From Raffaelea ambrosiae (Eukaryota > Ascomycota > Sordariomycetes > Ophiostomatales > Ophiostomataceae), in assembly GCA_002778195.1 (NCBI GenBank), contig PCDI01000004.1:2374418-2438417 (forward strand): 64,000 nt of DNA, written 5' to 3'. Shown one piece after another: positions 1 through 10,745 of this stretch. A program made the position numbers and the translations under genes. Within the stretch, counting starts at the first letter, position 1, and each line of letters begins with the position of its first letter. The notes under the pieces were generated by a model, which did no database searches, was not told the DNA's origin, and worked only from the letters and a program-made list of their open reading frames with translations.

Positions 1-478
1 CGATGACGGACTGGCGGAGAGTGTGATCCCGGACGACAAGAATGGACTTGGACCAAGATCAAGAGGAATTGATCTAAAAGCGACAAAAAAAAAACCCCGA
101 GAACCATAAACAATAAACAAAAACGACATCCAATGGGAAGCAAAAAAAGCAAACACAAGATTACACAACAAAAGCAATGGGAGGACAGGGAGGCTTGTAG
201 AGCCACCAGATAGAGCTTGCTATATGATTGCTTGTTTTCTGGCTCGCTGGGCTGTCTGTCGGATTAATAATAGCGCTGGGTTCGGACTTGGCTTCCCTTA
301 AGGTCCAGTGAACTAGTAGACAGCAGCAGAGTTGGTTTGTGTTGGGTTGGTTTTCTGTTCACATAGCCCTTGCTTTCCGCATCCTCTCTCTCGAGGAAGA
401 AACACACCAAAAAAACATTTGAAATCAAAGAGAACACAATTCATGCATATCTATTTTCATTTCAACCATAATCGTACA
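1..478. other. Non-coding flank downstream of the NDUFAF5-like gene
   Basis: No supportable coding sequence. The stretch is rich in A runs at 60-180 and probably holds the 3' untranslated region of the minus-strand gene that ends at 479. The short plus-strand frame at 332-553 overlaps that gene's 3' end and has no recognisable content. Confidence 0.5.
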
Positions 479-1721
479 TTATTTCTTCTCGAGAACGTCT
501 TTGAGGCTGACTTGGCCACTGCCCCGGGGCAACGGCTTGGGTTGGTTTTCTGAAGGGTGCCACCCAATCATATAGATAATCCGGAACGTTGCCGGAATGG
601 TGCCGTCCGGGTTGCCGTGTAGTTCGCGGTAGATAGCATCGTTGGCCAGCAGCACATCGCGTCTAATGGCACCCATCTCCCGGCCCATGATCGCATTGCC
701 CTCCCCCATGGCCTGGAGGTCGGTCATCAGCGCAAACGTATCTGGGTAATCCACGATGATGTCGTCCACATCGACTGTCAACATGTTGAACCCGGTCCGC
801 TGCAGCAGGCCACCCACATCGCGCACATCCGCCAGTGGTGACACGTGCGGTGAGAGGCCGCCTCTCCGGTCCTGCTCGGCCAGCTGTAAGGACGTCCGCA
901 GCTCGAACAACGAGTCACCGCCGAGCATGGCGCCAATAAAGGGGCAGTCCGGCTTCAGGAGACGGTTGAGCTGGGTCAACACGCCTGGAAGGTCGTTGAT
1001 CCAGTGCAAGCTGAGGCTGCTGAGAATAAGGTCGTATGTACCCGGCACAAACGGGGCCACCGACGCACGGGTCCCGTCTTCGCCGGTGCCGACGCCGCCA
1101 ACCACGCCACCGCCCTCCTCTTCCTCGGGCGTCATGACATGCCTCGTAATGGCCATTTCCCGGTTGAAGGGCAGGTCGACGTCACGGAAGAGTAACGCTT
1201 CCGACGAGTCGACGGCCGTCAGGCGCTCAATGCGCTCCGACAGAGGCGGCGATATCGGCCGTGCCGGGTCTGGATCCGGGTTGGGACGGACCAGTGCCCG
1301 TGCTACGTTGCACGAGTTGGCTCCAAAGTCGAGGGCATTGGGAAAGGTTCGTTTGATGTCCTTGCACAGTTAGGCCAGCCGCATCCTCTCAAGACACAGT
1401 ATAAACAGAAGCGCTCACCAAGAGTCTCTCACAGAGCCGCACGGCCACCTCATCCTTGAGGTAGTCTGCTTGGCGGCTGGCCTCCACATTGGACGCGGCC
1501 CTCTCTTTTTGCAGCCATTTTGTTCGCCGGTTGAACACTTCAAACACGGGGTTCCCACCTGCCTGGAAAGCATAGCCACGGCAAGCAGCTGCCGGGGAGG
1601 ACAGCAATGGTTGAGGGGGTGCGCATGCCAGGGCGCTCTTGGGGAAGACAGGTTGGCGCACGCAAGCCGATGGCCGTCTAAGAGGCGTCGCCGCGCGGAG
1701 CCGTAAACAAGACGCCCTCAT
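479..1721 (-). CDS. NDUFAF5-like mitochondrial complex I assembly methyltransferase/hydroxylase
   Basis: Two exons, 1721-1419 and 1360-479, joined in phase 0 across a 58-base intron (GTGAGC donor, GCAAG acceptor), give 394 residues. The N-terminus is Arg/Ala-rich with no acidic residues, as in a mitochondrial presequence. It is followed by the family opening FEVFNRRTKWLQKERAA, a motif I region DFGANSCNVARAL reached right after the splice, the core YDLILSSLSLHWINDLPG, and the block GAMLGGDSLFELRTSLQLAE followed by PLADVRDVGGLLQRTGF. These are hallmarks of NDUFAF5 (C20orf7), the SAM-fold protein that hydroxylates an arginine of the NDUFS7 subunit while complex I is built on the matrix side of the inner membrane. 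An insertion of about 25 residues rich in Glu/Gly sits before the YDLIL core. The gene is transcribed away from the AP-2 alpha gene. Family assignment is firm; the reaction is inferred from the family. Confidence 0.9.
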
Positions 1722-2717
1722 TTCTCTGCGGCCTATTCTTACACCAGTGCCCTATAAAACAAACCGCGCCGGCTGGCCTATTCCATGTCTGCGAGCAAAG
1801 GCTTTCGTCGACTGGGACGGACAGAGGCTGCTTGTGCGAGCTGGGGGGACGTCTTATTATTGCTGCTAAAAGCTCAAGTTTTCAGCCACATCATGAGCCA
1901 CACCATGACTTTCCCTTGAGAACATGGCGGGGCTCTTGCGCCAAACCACGCGTGTCTCCGTCTGGCGTTGCATCGAATAGGGGCAAAAGGCCACTGGACT
2001 GAAAGGGGGGGCGACCCAGAAAAAATATAGGGAAGCGGTGGGCGAGTCTATTTGGCAGCGCACGGCTCGCGCGGGCGCCAGACACACCCCCAAATACGGT
2101 CCCCATACGCCCGCTTGCTTGTTGGCTTCTGGCAGGCCCAAAAAAGAAGCAGCTCCCTTACCTTACCTTCCCTTTTCCTCCGCTTTCTCCGGAGACCCTT
2201 GATTATGCAACGACCTGACCTCTTCGTCTCATCCCAGCTGGTCAGTGGCAGATCTGCCAATTTTCGAACGACCAACGACAGACACCGACACACACCACCC
2301 CCTTCGACTCCGAGCCTCATTTCTCTCCCATTTCTACCCGCAGAAAAGAACGAATCTTGTCTCGGCCGGCCCCCCCGAGTCCCCTGTTTCTAGTTGCCAC
2401 CGACTTTCTCGCGCAACACCGCCTTCTTACTGCCGCCTCTTGTTGCCGTCTCTCGCAATTCTCTGCAATCCGGTCTTGTAACTTGCTTCGTCCTCGTCTA
2501 GCAACGACACCATCCCGGCAGCCACGGGTCGCGCACAAAATCCCTCCTTTCTAGATGCATGCCACGGACACCACCGGCTCTCGCCTGGCCTAGTGCGGTG
2601 CACCACAACCCTGTCTGAATCCCAGGCGGAACGGGCGTGTGAGCCTCTTCTCGCTTCGCTACTTCGTGCACACTTCCGACACCTGGTGGAACAAGCGCCT
2701 CGGAGCGGTCCCTCAAG
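1722..2717. promoter_or_regulatory. Divergent intergenic region with pyrimidine-rich leader of the AP-2 alpha gene
   Basis: About 1 kb between two divergent genes, so it must hold both promoters. From about 2150 to 2560 the plus strand is strongly C/T-rich, as is usual upstream of start codons in Sordariomycete genes. Small frames here on both strands lack codon bias and are rejected. Confidence 0.5.
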
Positions 2718-5700
2718 ATGTCGAACTCAGGCGGCGGCTTCCTTGGCCGCTCGAGCAACAGCAACTCCAACATGCGGGGTCTCGTGCAGTTCATTGCCGA
2801 CTTGCGAAATGCGCGGGCGCGCGAGCTCGAGGAGAAGCGCATCAACAAAGAGCTGGCTAATATCCGCCAAAAGTTCAAAGGTTGGAACACTATCCTGGCC
2901 ATGTTCTGGCCTTTTTGTTCTTCCCGGCATGATCTAACGCATTGTCTGCCACAGATGGCAACCTAAACGGATACCACAAGAAGAAATATGTCTGCAAGGT
3001 ACGGTTTCTGGCTTCCTCGCCTTCTTTTCACCTTCTCTTCCTTCCACGCCTCCCGTTGGGCTGTCTCCTGACTTTCTCAGCTTCTGTACATCTACATTCT
3101 CGGCTGGAATGTCGACTTTGGCCATCTCGAGGCCATGAACCTCATCTCGGCGACGAAATACTCTGAAAAGCAGATCGGCTACCTTGCCATGACACTCTTC
3201 CTACACGAGAAACACGAGCTCCTCCACCTAGTTGTCAACAGCATAAGGAAGGACTTGTTGGACCAGAACGAACTCTTCAACTGTTTGGCGCTTCATGCCA
3301 TCGCCAATGTTGGAAGTCGGGAAATGGGTGAAGCCCTGAGCGGTGAAGTGCACCGACTGCTGATCTCTCCGTACGCCTTTGCTCCTACCTATTGAAACCT
3401 CAGTGTCTCCTGCCGCTATTCTTCTTCTCAATTACTGACTCCTAAATGCACAGCACATCTAAATCGTTTGTCAAGAAGAAGGCAGCCCTCACTTTGCTGC
3501 GCTTATACCGCAAGCAACCCGCCATTGTGCAGCCGCAATGGGCCGAGCGGATCATCTCGCTGATGGACGACGTCGACCTCGGTGTTGCGCTTTCAGTGAC
3601 ATCCTTGGTGATGGCCCTCGCCCAGGACAACATGGAGCAGTACAAGGGCGCCTATGTTAAGGCCGCTTCCCGCCTGAAGCGTGTCGTGGTGGATGGCGAG
3701 TACACGCCAGACTACCTCTACTACAAGGTGCCGTGTCCGTGGATCCAGGTGAAGCTGCTGCGCCTGCTGCAGTACTTCCCCCCGTCCGAGGACAGCCACA
3801 TCCGCGAGATGATCCGGGAGGCACTGCAAAAGATTCTGAACAATGCAATGGAGACGAATAAGAACGTCCAGCAAAACAATGCTCAGAATGCGGTGCTGTT
3901 TGAGGCTATCAACCTCATCATCCATCTGGATACCGAGCATGCTTTGATGAAGCAGATCTCGACTCGTCTCGGCAAGTTCATCCAGTCTAGAGAAACCAAC
4001 GTGCGATACCTCGGGCTGGAGGCTATGACCCATCTGGCTGCTCGTGCCGACACGCTGGACCCCATCAAGCAGCACCAGGATATCATTGTCGGCTCGCTCC
4101 GGGACCGCGATATTAGTGTTCGGCGCAAGGGTCTGGATTTGCTCTACAGCATGTGCGACTCGACCAATGCGCAACGCATTGTGGCCGAGCTGCTCCACTA
4201 CCTGCAGAATGCAGACTTTGCCATCCGCGAGGAGATGGTACTCAAGATTGCCATTCTTACGGAGAAATACGCCACCGACGTGCAATGGTATGTCGATATT
4301 ACGCTCCGACTCATCGCCATGGCTGGCGACCACGTTAGCGATGAGGTGTGGCAGCGTGTCATCCAAATCGTTACCAACAACGAGGAGCTGCAAGTGTATG
4401 CGGCGAAGAACAGCCTGATGTACGTCAAGCAGGACCACTGCCACGAGACCCTGGTGAAAATCGGTGCCTACATTCTAGGCGAGTTTGGCCATTTGATTGC
4501 CGAGGAAAATAGCTGCAGCCCCATTGAGCAGTTCATAGCGCTGCAGAGCAAGCTGCCGGCCTGTTCCCCCAGCACAAAGGCCATGATCCTGTCGTGCTTC
4601 GTCAAGTATGTCAACCTGTTCCCCGAGATCAAGCCGCAGCTAGTCCAGGTTTTCGAAGTCTTCAGCCACACTCTGGATTCGGAACTGCAGCAACGGGCAT
4701 GCGAATACCTCGAGCTAGTCAACATGCCCACAGACGACCTCCTGCGGACCGTTCTAGACGAGATGCCACCGTTCCCCGAACGACAGTCGGCTCTCCTCTC
4801 GCGGTTGCACCAAAAACATGCGAACACCAGCGACAAGCGTACTTGGATTGTAGGCGGTAAGGACGCCAATTCCGACGCAGCAGAGCTGGGCATGGTCAAG
4901 AACGCTGGCCTGCGCCGGACGTTCAGCTCCAACAACCCGGGCGCCGGTGCCACTAATGGCAATGGCCAGGCAGCCAATGGCGGCACCAATGGCACCAACG
5001 GAAGTGCCACCAACGGACACGCGAAAGCGATCAACGATCTGGTGGGTATCGACATGAGCAACCTGGGTCAGGCTGAGCCCAAGACGGCCAAGGTGCCGAA
5101 TCTAGCCAGTGCAGCACACCTTTCGCCTGGATGGGAACGCGGATACAACCGTCTGTTGCTGAAATCCGACGGTGTCCTGTTCGAAGATGGCCAGCTGCAA
5201 GTCGGTGTGAGGTCTGAGTACCGTGGCCAGATGGCCTGTCTGATTCTCTACTTCACCAACAAGACGCCTGCTACCGTGACCTCATTCACAACAACACTGG
5301 ACCTCGACGAGAGCGAGAAGGGCAATTTGACGTGGGATGTTAAAAGCCTCCCCGATACGAACCTTGCCTCGTCGGCGCAGTCGCAGCAGGTGATCATGTT
5401 CGAGGCCAAGAAGGTGTTTGAGAAGAGCCCAACGATCCGGATCAGTTACCTGGCGGGAGCCTTGCAAGCGATCACTCTCAAGCTGCCACTGGCGATCCAC
5501 AAGTTTATGGACTCGACCGAGCTGAGTGCCGACGACTTTTTCAAGCGGTGGAAGCAAATTGGCGGAGCACCGAGAGAGGCACAGCAGATCTTTGGCATCG
5601 AGGCAGGCAAGGATAGGGAACGGGAGCTCACCGAATCGTTTATTCGCAAGGTCCTCGAAGGTTTCCGCTGGGGTCTATTGAATAACGTGGACCCTAACCA

Positions 5701-6299
5701 GAAGAACTTTGTCGGCGCCAGTGTGGTGCACACGTCGCAATCTGGAAAGTTTGGCTGCCTCATGCGGTTGGAGCCCAATTACGGGACACAGGTACGTTGA
5801 TACCGTAGGATTGGGGTTCTGGGGGGGGAGTTGGATGCCCTTATTTCTGCTAACCTCCGGATTTCAGATGCTCCGCGTTACAGTTCGGGCCACTGATGAG
5901 GCTGTGCCACCAGTGATGCTCAAGATGATGCACAAACGGCTATCACAGGGCATTGCCATCCATGGTGAGCCTTTGCGGGCACCAACGAGGAGGGAAATAT
6001 CGGACGCTTTTGGCAATGTGATGGTTTCGCCTGAAGAGAATGGCCGTTAGGAACCGACCAGAGCTCATGCAACGACGAAAGCAAAGCCACCGGCAACACC
6101 GGCCCAATACTCGGCGCTTACATTAGACCTGGCGCCGGAGCAGTTTGCAGAACAAAAAAAAGACGAGCCGGCAGCCAAGCCGACAGTCGAGACGGCAACC
6201 GATGTTGGGGTGGTCGAGGTGGAAGAGGCGGACACGGATTATGAGATTGCTAGGACTCATGATGCACAACCCTCGTCGAGTCCCATCTGCTTTATATAG
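2718..6299 (+). CDS. AP-2 adaptor complex subunit alpha (alpha-adaptin)
   Basis: The large alpha subunit of the clathrin adaptor AP-2, which selects cargo and binds PIP2 at the plasma membrane. Exons: 2718-2880, 2955-2998, 3081-3370, 3454-5791, 5868-5964 and probably 6082-6299 (1049 residues). All junctions keep frame and restore family sequence: RQKFK-DGNLNGYHKKKYVCK, then LLYIYILGWNVDFGHLEAM, then ISP-TSKSFVKKKAALTLLRL. The armadillo trunk is followed by an Asn/Gly/Thr-rich hinge (about 4930-5040) and the appendage beta-sandwich, ending MLRVTVRATDEAVPP. The last intron (5965-6081) is my inference. Without it the protein stops at 6050 (1005 residues), but an open, acidic, coding-like frame continues from 6051 to 6299. 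The first intron has a weak GTTGGA donor. Trunk and appendage identity is certain; the extreme C-terminus is not. Confidence 0.93.
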
Positions 6300-7284
6300 C
6301 CAGCGTTTGCTACTTGCATGTGTGTGCGTTCTTGGGGTCTACTTTGCTTTCTGCTTTCTGGCTTGGTCACTCCTGGCCCAGTCTGCCTTGTGGAACCTGT
6401 TTGGTGTTTTTCTTCTATCGCCCTTTCTTTTTTTTTGAAATACATCCATCATGCCAGAGCTCTTTGTTTTTCGCCTCTCGAGTCTGTATCATCATCTAGC
6501 TCTTGTTCCCTGTCTCTTGGAAGCCGATGCCCAAGAAGGGCCGCAGCTTTGCTGGGCACACTTTCTGAACACAGCAGACATTGTGAGGATGGGAAGGTAA
6601 AAATGATCCCAAAGTTGGCCACCCAACTTCTCTTTTACTTTTTTTTCCTTTATTATTTTCGCCCTTAGCCATCCTTTCTCTCATCGCTTTTTTTTTTTTT
6701 CCGGCTGCGCAGACTGCATTGTAGTTATATCTTACAAGCAGCAGATTGCCCGTTATACCTAAAGAGGCACATTGATTCCCCCTCGAAAATATGATTGATC
6801 AATTCCATTTAAAGCGAGGAACAGCGGTTCTATTTCGACATGTCTTGTGTATGTACTCCTTTAGACGCGATCTTGGACTGAGTAGCGCTGAATACATTAT
6901 GATTCGACGCTGCTAGCACTACAACGTAGGGGCGGAAGACCCCGTAGCTAGGTGAAGGGCATTAAACAAGTTGGATTTTGCGGCGCATTAGTGGTGGGGC
7001 GCTTTCCTTTTGCTGCCTCCCACAGGCGGGGTTGTTTGTTGGTGTACAGCCCCAAGAAATGCGTCATAGGCTCATAACCAACGTTCTGTGCTAGTTATAT
7101 TTCAAGCTCTTTGCAAAGGTCCCTTCATGGACAAAACGCCATTCCCCCAACACGCCACGCAGACCCAAGACAAGCCGCACAGTTCATACTCTTAACGTCT
7201 TTGTCGTGTAATTGCCCCAAAGCTCAGCATCTCGACTCAGTGAACGCATCATCTAAGATACCATCATACCCTCTTAAGCCATCC
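6300..7284. other. Intergenic, no gene seen
   Basis: Holds the 3' region of the AP-2 alpha gene and the promoter of the PITH-domain gene. T runs at 6423-6435, 6640-6650 and 6689-6700. An in-frame upstream ATG at 7111 would extend the next protein by 58 residues that lack family similarity. No other content is recognised. Confidence 0.5.
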
Positions 7285-8004
7285 ATGTCTCATCACTGCC
7301 ACGACGAGCACGTTGGTGGTGGTGGCGACGACCACCATCACCACCACCATGGTGACCACGAACACGACCATTCGGACGATATAACACCGGCGCTTCAGTT
7401 CTCTCTCTACCAACACATCGAGTTTGACAAGGTCGTCACCCTCAACGAGGAACGCCCAGGCTCAGGCCGTGCCATCGTGAAAAAGACCTGGGACGAGCGC
7501 CTCACCGAGACGCCTGAGCTCGCCAGTGATGCCGACGAGCAGCTGCTCATCAATGTGCCCTTTACGGGCCAGGTCAAGCTCCACGCCATCCTTCTGCGCA
7601 CATCCGCGTCTGCCTCGGCGCCACGCACCCTGCACGTCTTCCAGAACCGCGAGGACATCGACTTTGGGTCGGCCGAGGCTGAGGCTGAGGGCAGCAGCGA
7701 CAAGAAGAAGCAGACGTTTGAGCTGTCGCAGACGTCCGACATCCAGGAACTGCCGGTCAAGCGCGCCCTGTTTGGCCAGGTACGGCGGCTGACACTCTTC
7801 TTCCCGGACAACTTTGGCGACGGCGACGAGGACGTAACGCGGCTGAGCTACCTGGGCTTCCGGGGCGAGTGGATGCAGCTGGGCCGGGCGCCCGTCAACA
7901 TCCTGTACGAGTCAGCAGCGAACCCGGCCGACCATGCGCTCAAGGGCACGTCAGTGAATCAGCTGGGGAGCAACATCGGCGGACGAGGTGGTGAGGGGCG
8001 GTAG
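7285..8004 (+). CDS. PITH-domain protein (PITHD1-like)
   Basis: A single exon of 239 residues. The start at 7285 is chosen over the in-frame ATG at 7111 because the protein then opens MSHHCHDEH, like animal PITHD1 proteins, which begin with a short His/Gly-rich segment. The PITH domain (named from proteasome-interacting thioredoxin proteins) covers roughly residues 40-220. It has the typical blocks FDKVVTLNEERPGSGR, SDADEQLLINVPFTGQVKL, the central beta strands, RLSYLGFRGEW, and the closing NILYESAANPADHALK. There is no thioredoxin domain, so this is the stand-alone PITH type and not the TXNL1 type. The His tract (His residues interspersed with Asp and Glu, residues 3-31) could bind metal; that is inference. 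It converges on the CCDC25-like gene, with stops 163 bases apart. Confidence 0.9.
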   Translation: MSHHCHDEHVGGGGDDHHHHHHGDHEHDHSDDITPALQFSLYQHIEFDKVVTLNEERPGSGRAIVKKTWDERLTETPELASDADEQLLINVPFTGQVKLHAILLRTSASASAPRTLHVFQNREDIDFGSAEAEAEGSSDKKKQTFELSQTSDIQELPVKRALFGQVRRLTLFFPDNFGDGDEDVTRLSYLGFRGEWMQLGRAPVNILYESAANPADHALKGTSVNQLGSNIGGRGGEGR

Positions 8005-8166
8005 ATGAGAGCATGAACAAGTTCAATATTTGTGGGAGAAGGACGAAGAACGCCCTTACTGTTTTACTATGCCCCCCCCCTTTTTTTTTTGTCTGTTTTC
8101 AATATTCTTGTTCCCTTTCTTTACTCAAAATCTTGCTTTAGCATCAGTGATATCATAAAAGCACAT

Positions 8167-9194
8167 TTACATAAAATCATCCTCCCAGTCCTCGTCCCGG
8201 TTCTGGTTGCTCGCAGCCTCCATGTTTTCGTCTGTGAACAGCTCGTCATAAGCATGTTCTTTGCGATACTTGAGCTCTAGTCGCTCTTTTGCCACACGGG
8301 CCTCCTCCTTTCTCTGCGTACAGGGGCAAACAAGTCAAACAGGTCAGCTTCTTGCCAATGTTGCTGCTCATCGGAATCCCAGAGTCCCGGTGTCACTTAC
8401 CCTTGCTAGCTGCGCCGCCTGGTCGAGCTTTCGGAGCTCCTTCAGGTGGTCCTCCTTCTCCTGACGCAGGTCGGGGTGCTTCTCGACCTTGGTCTTGTTC
8501 AGGCGGTTGACGATGGGGTTCTCCCGCTGGGGCACAAGCACACGCTTGACCTTCTTCTGGTCCTTGAAGCTGACCTGGCCCACTGCCATACTGCCGTCCT
8601 TCTTAAGGTTCGCCCATGGCGTGTAGATAATTGTGACGTTGTCCTTCTTGTTTCCTGCAAAAGTACAGCCAAAGTTAGGGAGGTGGCCCCTTTTCATCTC
8701 CACGTTTCACCTGCACATGTCTCTGAGCACCTGCCTTCGATTGAGTTGGCCTTGGTGAGCTGGGCCAGGTCTTGGACAAGGTCCGCCGGGATCGTATCCC
8801 ATGTCTCGCCTTCGCGAAGTCTCAGGTAGATATGTGCGCTAGACAGTTTGTCCGCATGGAACTGTGGTAAAAGTAAGAGGTTGAATTCAAACTTCGGGCG
8901 GTTTCCAGTGCTGACAAAATCAACGTACCCTGAACTGATATCAGCTGAGTTGGCTCTTGTCACAGTGTAGACTTATGTCACAAGCTAATTCTTACCAGAC
9001 GTCCTCTTCCCATCCATGCTTGATGAGCTCCTCGTCTATTTACCTGTTAGACGACTTCCGTCTCATAAACCATCATCCTTCCTGAAAGGGGGTGGGGGGT
9101 TCGGTTGAGGCTCAGTCGTACTTTCAAACTTGTCCTTGCCGACATAAACGAATGCGGGCGGGTCCACGGCCGTGGACGTAAAATAGTAGACCAT
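8167..9194 (-). CDS. CCDC25/Jlp2-family NFACT-R (DUF814) protein, six exons including a one-base exon
   Basis: Homologue of human CCDC25 and yeast Jlp2. Exons: 9194-9122, 9035-8996, 8929 alone, 8861-8735, 8654-8401, 8313-8167. Together these make 642 bases (213 residues; the family is about 208). The start MVYYFTSTAVDPPAFVYVGK, then NEELIKHGWEEDVWFHADKL, SSAHIYLRL, KANSIEGNKKDNV and IIYTPWANLKKDGSM match the NFACT-R domain, followed by the Lys/Glu-rich helix VPQRENPIVNRLNKTKVEK and the conserved end DWEDDFM. The Trp before FHADKL is made only if a single G at 8929 is spliced between two introns of 66 and 67 bases. Exon 4 ends either at a GC donor (8734) or, with eight extra codons, at GTGAAA (8710). 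The gene is divergent from the uL3m gene. Confidence 0.88.
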
Positions 9195-9578
9195 GGTAGA
9201 TAACCTTCTACACCACTCGCAAAAATCAAATAGCAAAGACAACAAGATTTGTGGTCGTGAGGGAAGAACGAAAGCCGGACGTCGAGAAGCAGAGTTCCTA
9301 ATTTTGGTATGCATGTAAAAGGCCATAAATTATTTTGTGGGGGTTGTGCATCTATCAGATATATGTATATACCCATTATGTACCCAACGCGGCGCTAATT
9401 TCAGCGGGGCTGAGCTTTTGGATCAATTTTTCTGTATCGTCTGAAGCTGCGCAACGAAACAGTCCATTCCCATCGAACGACTCGTGCACCACTCCCGGAG
9501 GACCATACGAGCCTCCCATGTCAGGAGAACGGTGCAATTGATTGGCCTCGACACAATCCACACACAGCACACTGCACA
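9195..9578. promoter_or_regulatory. Divergent promoter region between the CCDC25-like and uL3m genes
   Basis: A 384-base spacer between two start codons pointing apart. It is expected to contain both promoters; no clear TATA element is assigned. Confidence 0.45.
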
Positions 9579-10745
9579 ATGGCACCCAGGTTACTACCAC
9601 GGTGGTGCTGGGCCAGCCTCCAGCGAGTAGGGGCCACTGCGACAACAAGCACAGCAGCACCTCTTGAAGCAACGAACACACCGATAGTGGCGGCGACAGC
9701 ATCAGTGGGATGCATACTCCAGTCTGGGCGGATTGCTGAGGGTCGGCGTGGTGTCAAGATCGGATGGAGCACACTGCCGAAACGAGGCGTGCGGCCAACC
9801 CGGTTCAACGCGAAGACTGTCGGGTTGGCGCCTCCGACGACAGGGCCAGCGGCCGCACTCAAGCGCAAGGAGAGAACGACACCACTCCGGACAGGTCTAC
9901 TGGCAACCAAGCGCGGCATGACGGCATACTACAGCAAGAGCGGGTCGCGGATCCCGTGCACGGTGTTGGAACTGGAAAACGTGCAGGTGGTGGCCAACCG
10001 GACCTTTGGCCAACACGGCTACTGGGGCGTGCAGGTGGGCAGTGGCACGCGGCGGGCCGTTACGGAGACGGCGCCGATGCTGGGCTACTACGAGGCCAAG
10101 GGTCTGGCGCCCAAGGAGCACCTGGCCGAGTTCCGGGTGCGCGACCGGTCGGGCCTGCTGACGCCCGGCCTGACGCTGCAGCCGGACTGGTTCCACGTGG
10201 GCCAGTGGGTGGACGTGCGGTCGAACACGCGCGGCTTTGGTTTTGCCGGTGGCATGAAGAAGCACGGCTTCAAGGGCCAGGGAAAGAGCCACGGTAACTC
10301 GCTCAACCACCGGACGATGGGTACGACGGGTCCGTCGCAGGGCAGCGGTAGCCGTGTGATGCCGGGCAAGAAGATGCCGGGCCGCATGGGCAACGAGCGC
10401 GTGACGGTGCAGAACCTCAACATTCTGCAGGTTGACAACGAGCTGGGCATCATCGTGGTCAAGGGTGCTGTGGGCGGGCCCAAGGGCGCCCTGGTCAAGA
10501 TTCAGGACGCCGTCAAGAAGCCCCCACCGAGCGAGGCCTTCATTGCCAAGACACGCAGCGAGGCCGAGGAGCGCAGCCCCGAGGCGGCCGCACAGCTGGC
10601 GGCAGCGCGGGCCAAGCATCTGGAACTCCAAGCAGCGCGCCGCGAGGGTCGCATTGCCGAGCTGCTGTCCAGCGGCCTGACCAACCTGGCCATTGAGGAG
10701 TCGGCTCTTCCACCCCAGAGCCCCGAGCCAACGCTAGCAGCATAA
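9579..10745 (+). CDS. Mitochondrial large ribosomal subunit protein uL3m
   Basis: A single exon of 388 residues. The first 60 or so residues are Arg/Ala/Thr-rich with few acidic residues, as in a mitochondrial targeting sequence. Ribosomal protein L3 features follow: LRTGLLATKRGMTAYYSKSG, WGVQVGSG, VGQWVDVRSNTRGFGFAGGM, KKHGFKGQGKSHGNSLNHRT, GTTGPSQGSGSRVMPGKKMP and GRMGNERVTVQNLNILQVDN. GGMKKHGFKG to MPGRMG is the conserved loop that reaches toward the peptidyl transferase centre. The order and length match fungal MRPL9/uL3m and differ from cytosolic uL3, which lacks this presequence and has eukaryote-specific insertions. A C-terminal tail of about 65 residues is Ala/Glu-rich. The gene is divergent from the CCDC25-like gene and convergent with the COA1-like gene. 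Confidence 0.94.
   Translation: MAPRLLPRWCWASLQRVGATATTSTAAPLEATNTPIVAATASVGCILQSGRIAEGRRGVKIGWSTLPKRGVRPTRFNAKTVGLAPPTTGPAAALKRKERTTPLRTGLLATKRGMTAYYSKSGSRIPCTVLELENVQVVANRTFGQHGYWGVQVGSGTRRAVTETAPMLGYYEAKGLAPKEHLAEFRVRDRSGLLTPGLTLQPDWFHVGQWVDVRSNTRGFGFAGGMKKHGFKGQGKSHGNSLNHRTMGTTGPSQGSGSRVMPGKKMPGRMGNERVTVQNLNILQVDNELGIIVVKGAVGGPKGALVKIQDAVKKPPPSEAFIAKTRSEAEERSPEAAAQLAAARAKHLELQAARREGRIAELLSSGLTNLAIEESALPPQSPEPTLAA

Noticed and set aside
3593..4444. 283-residue minus-strand frame
   Set aside because: Antisense to the AP-2 alpha trunk exon; His/Leu-rich shadow.
7111..7284. 58-residue N-terminal extension of the PITH protein
   Set aside because: Lacks family similarity, while the internal start MSHHCHDEH matches PITHD1-type N-termini.
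9897..10631. 244-residue minus-strand frame
   Set aside because: Antisense to the uL3m gene and explained by its third-position GC bias.
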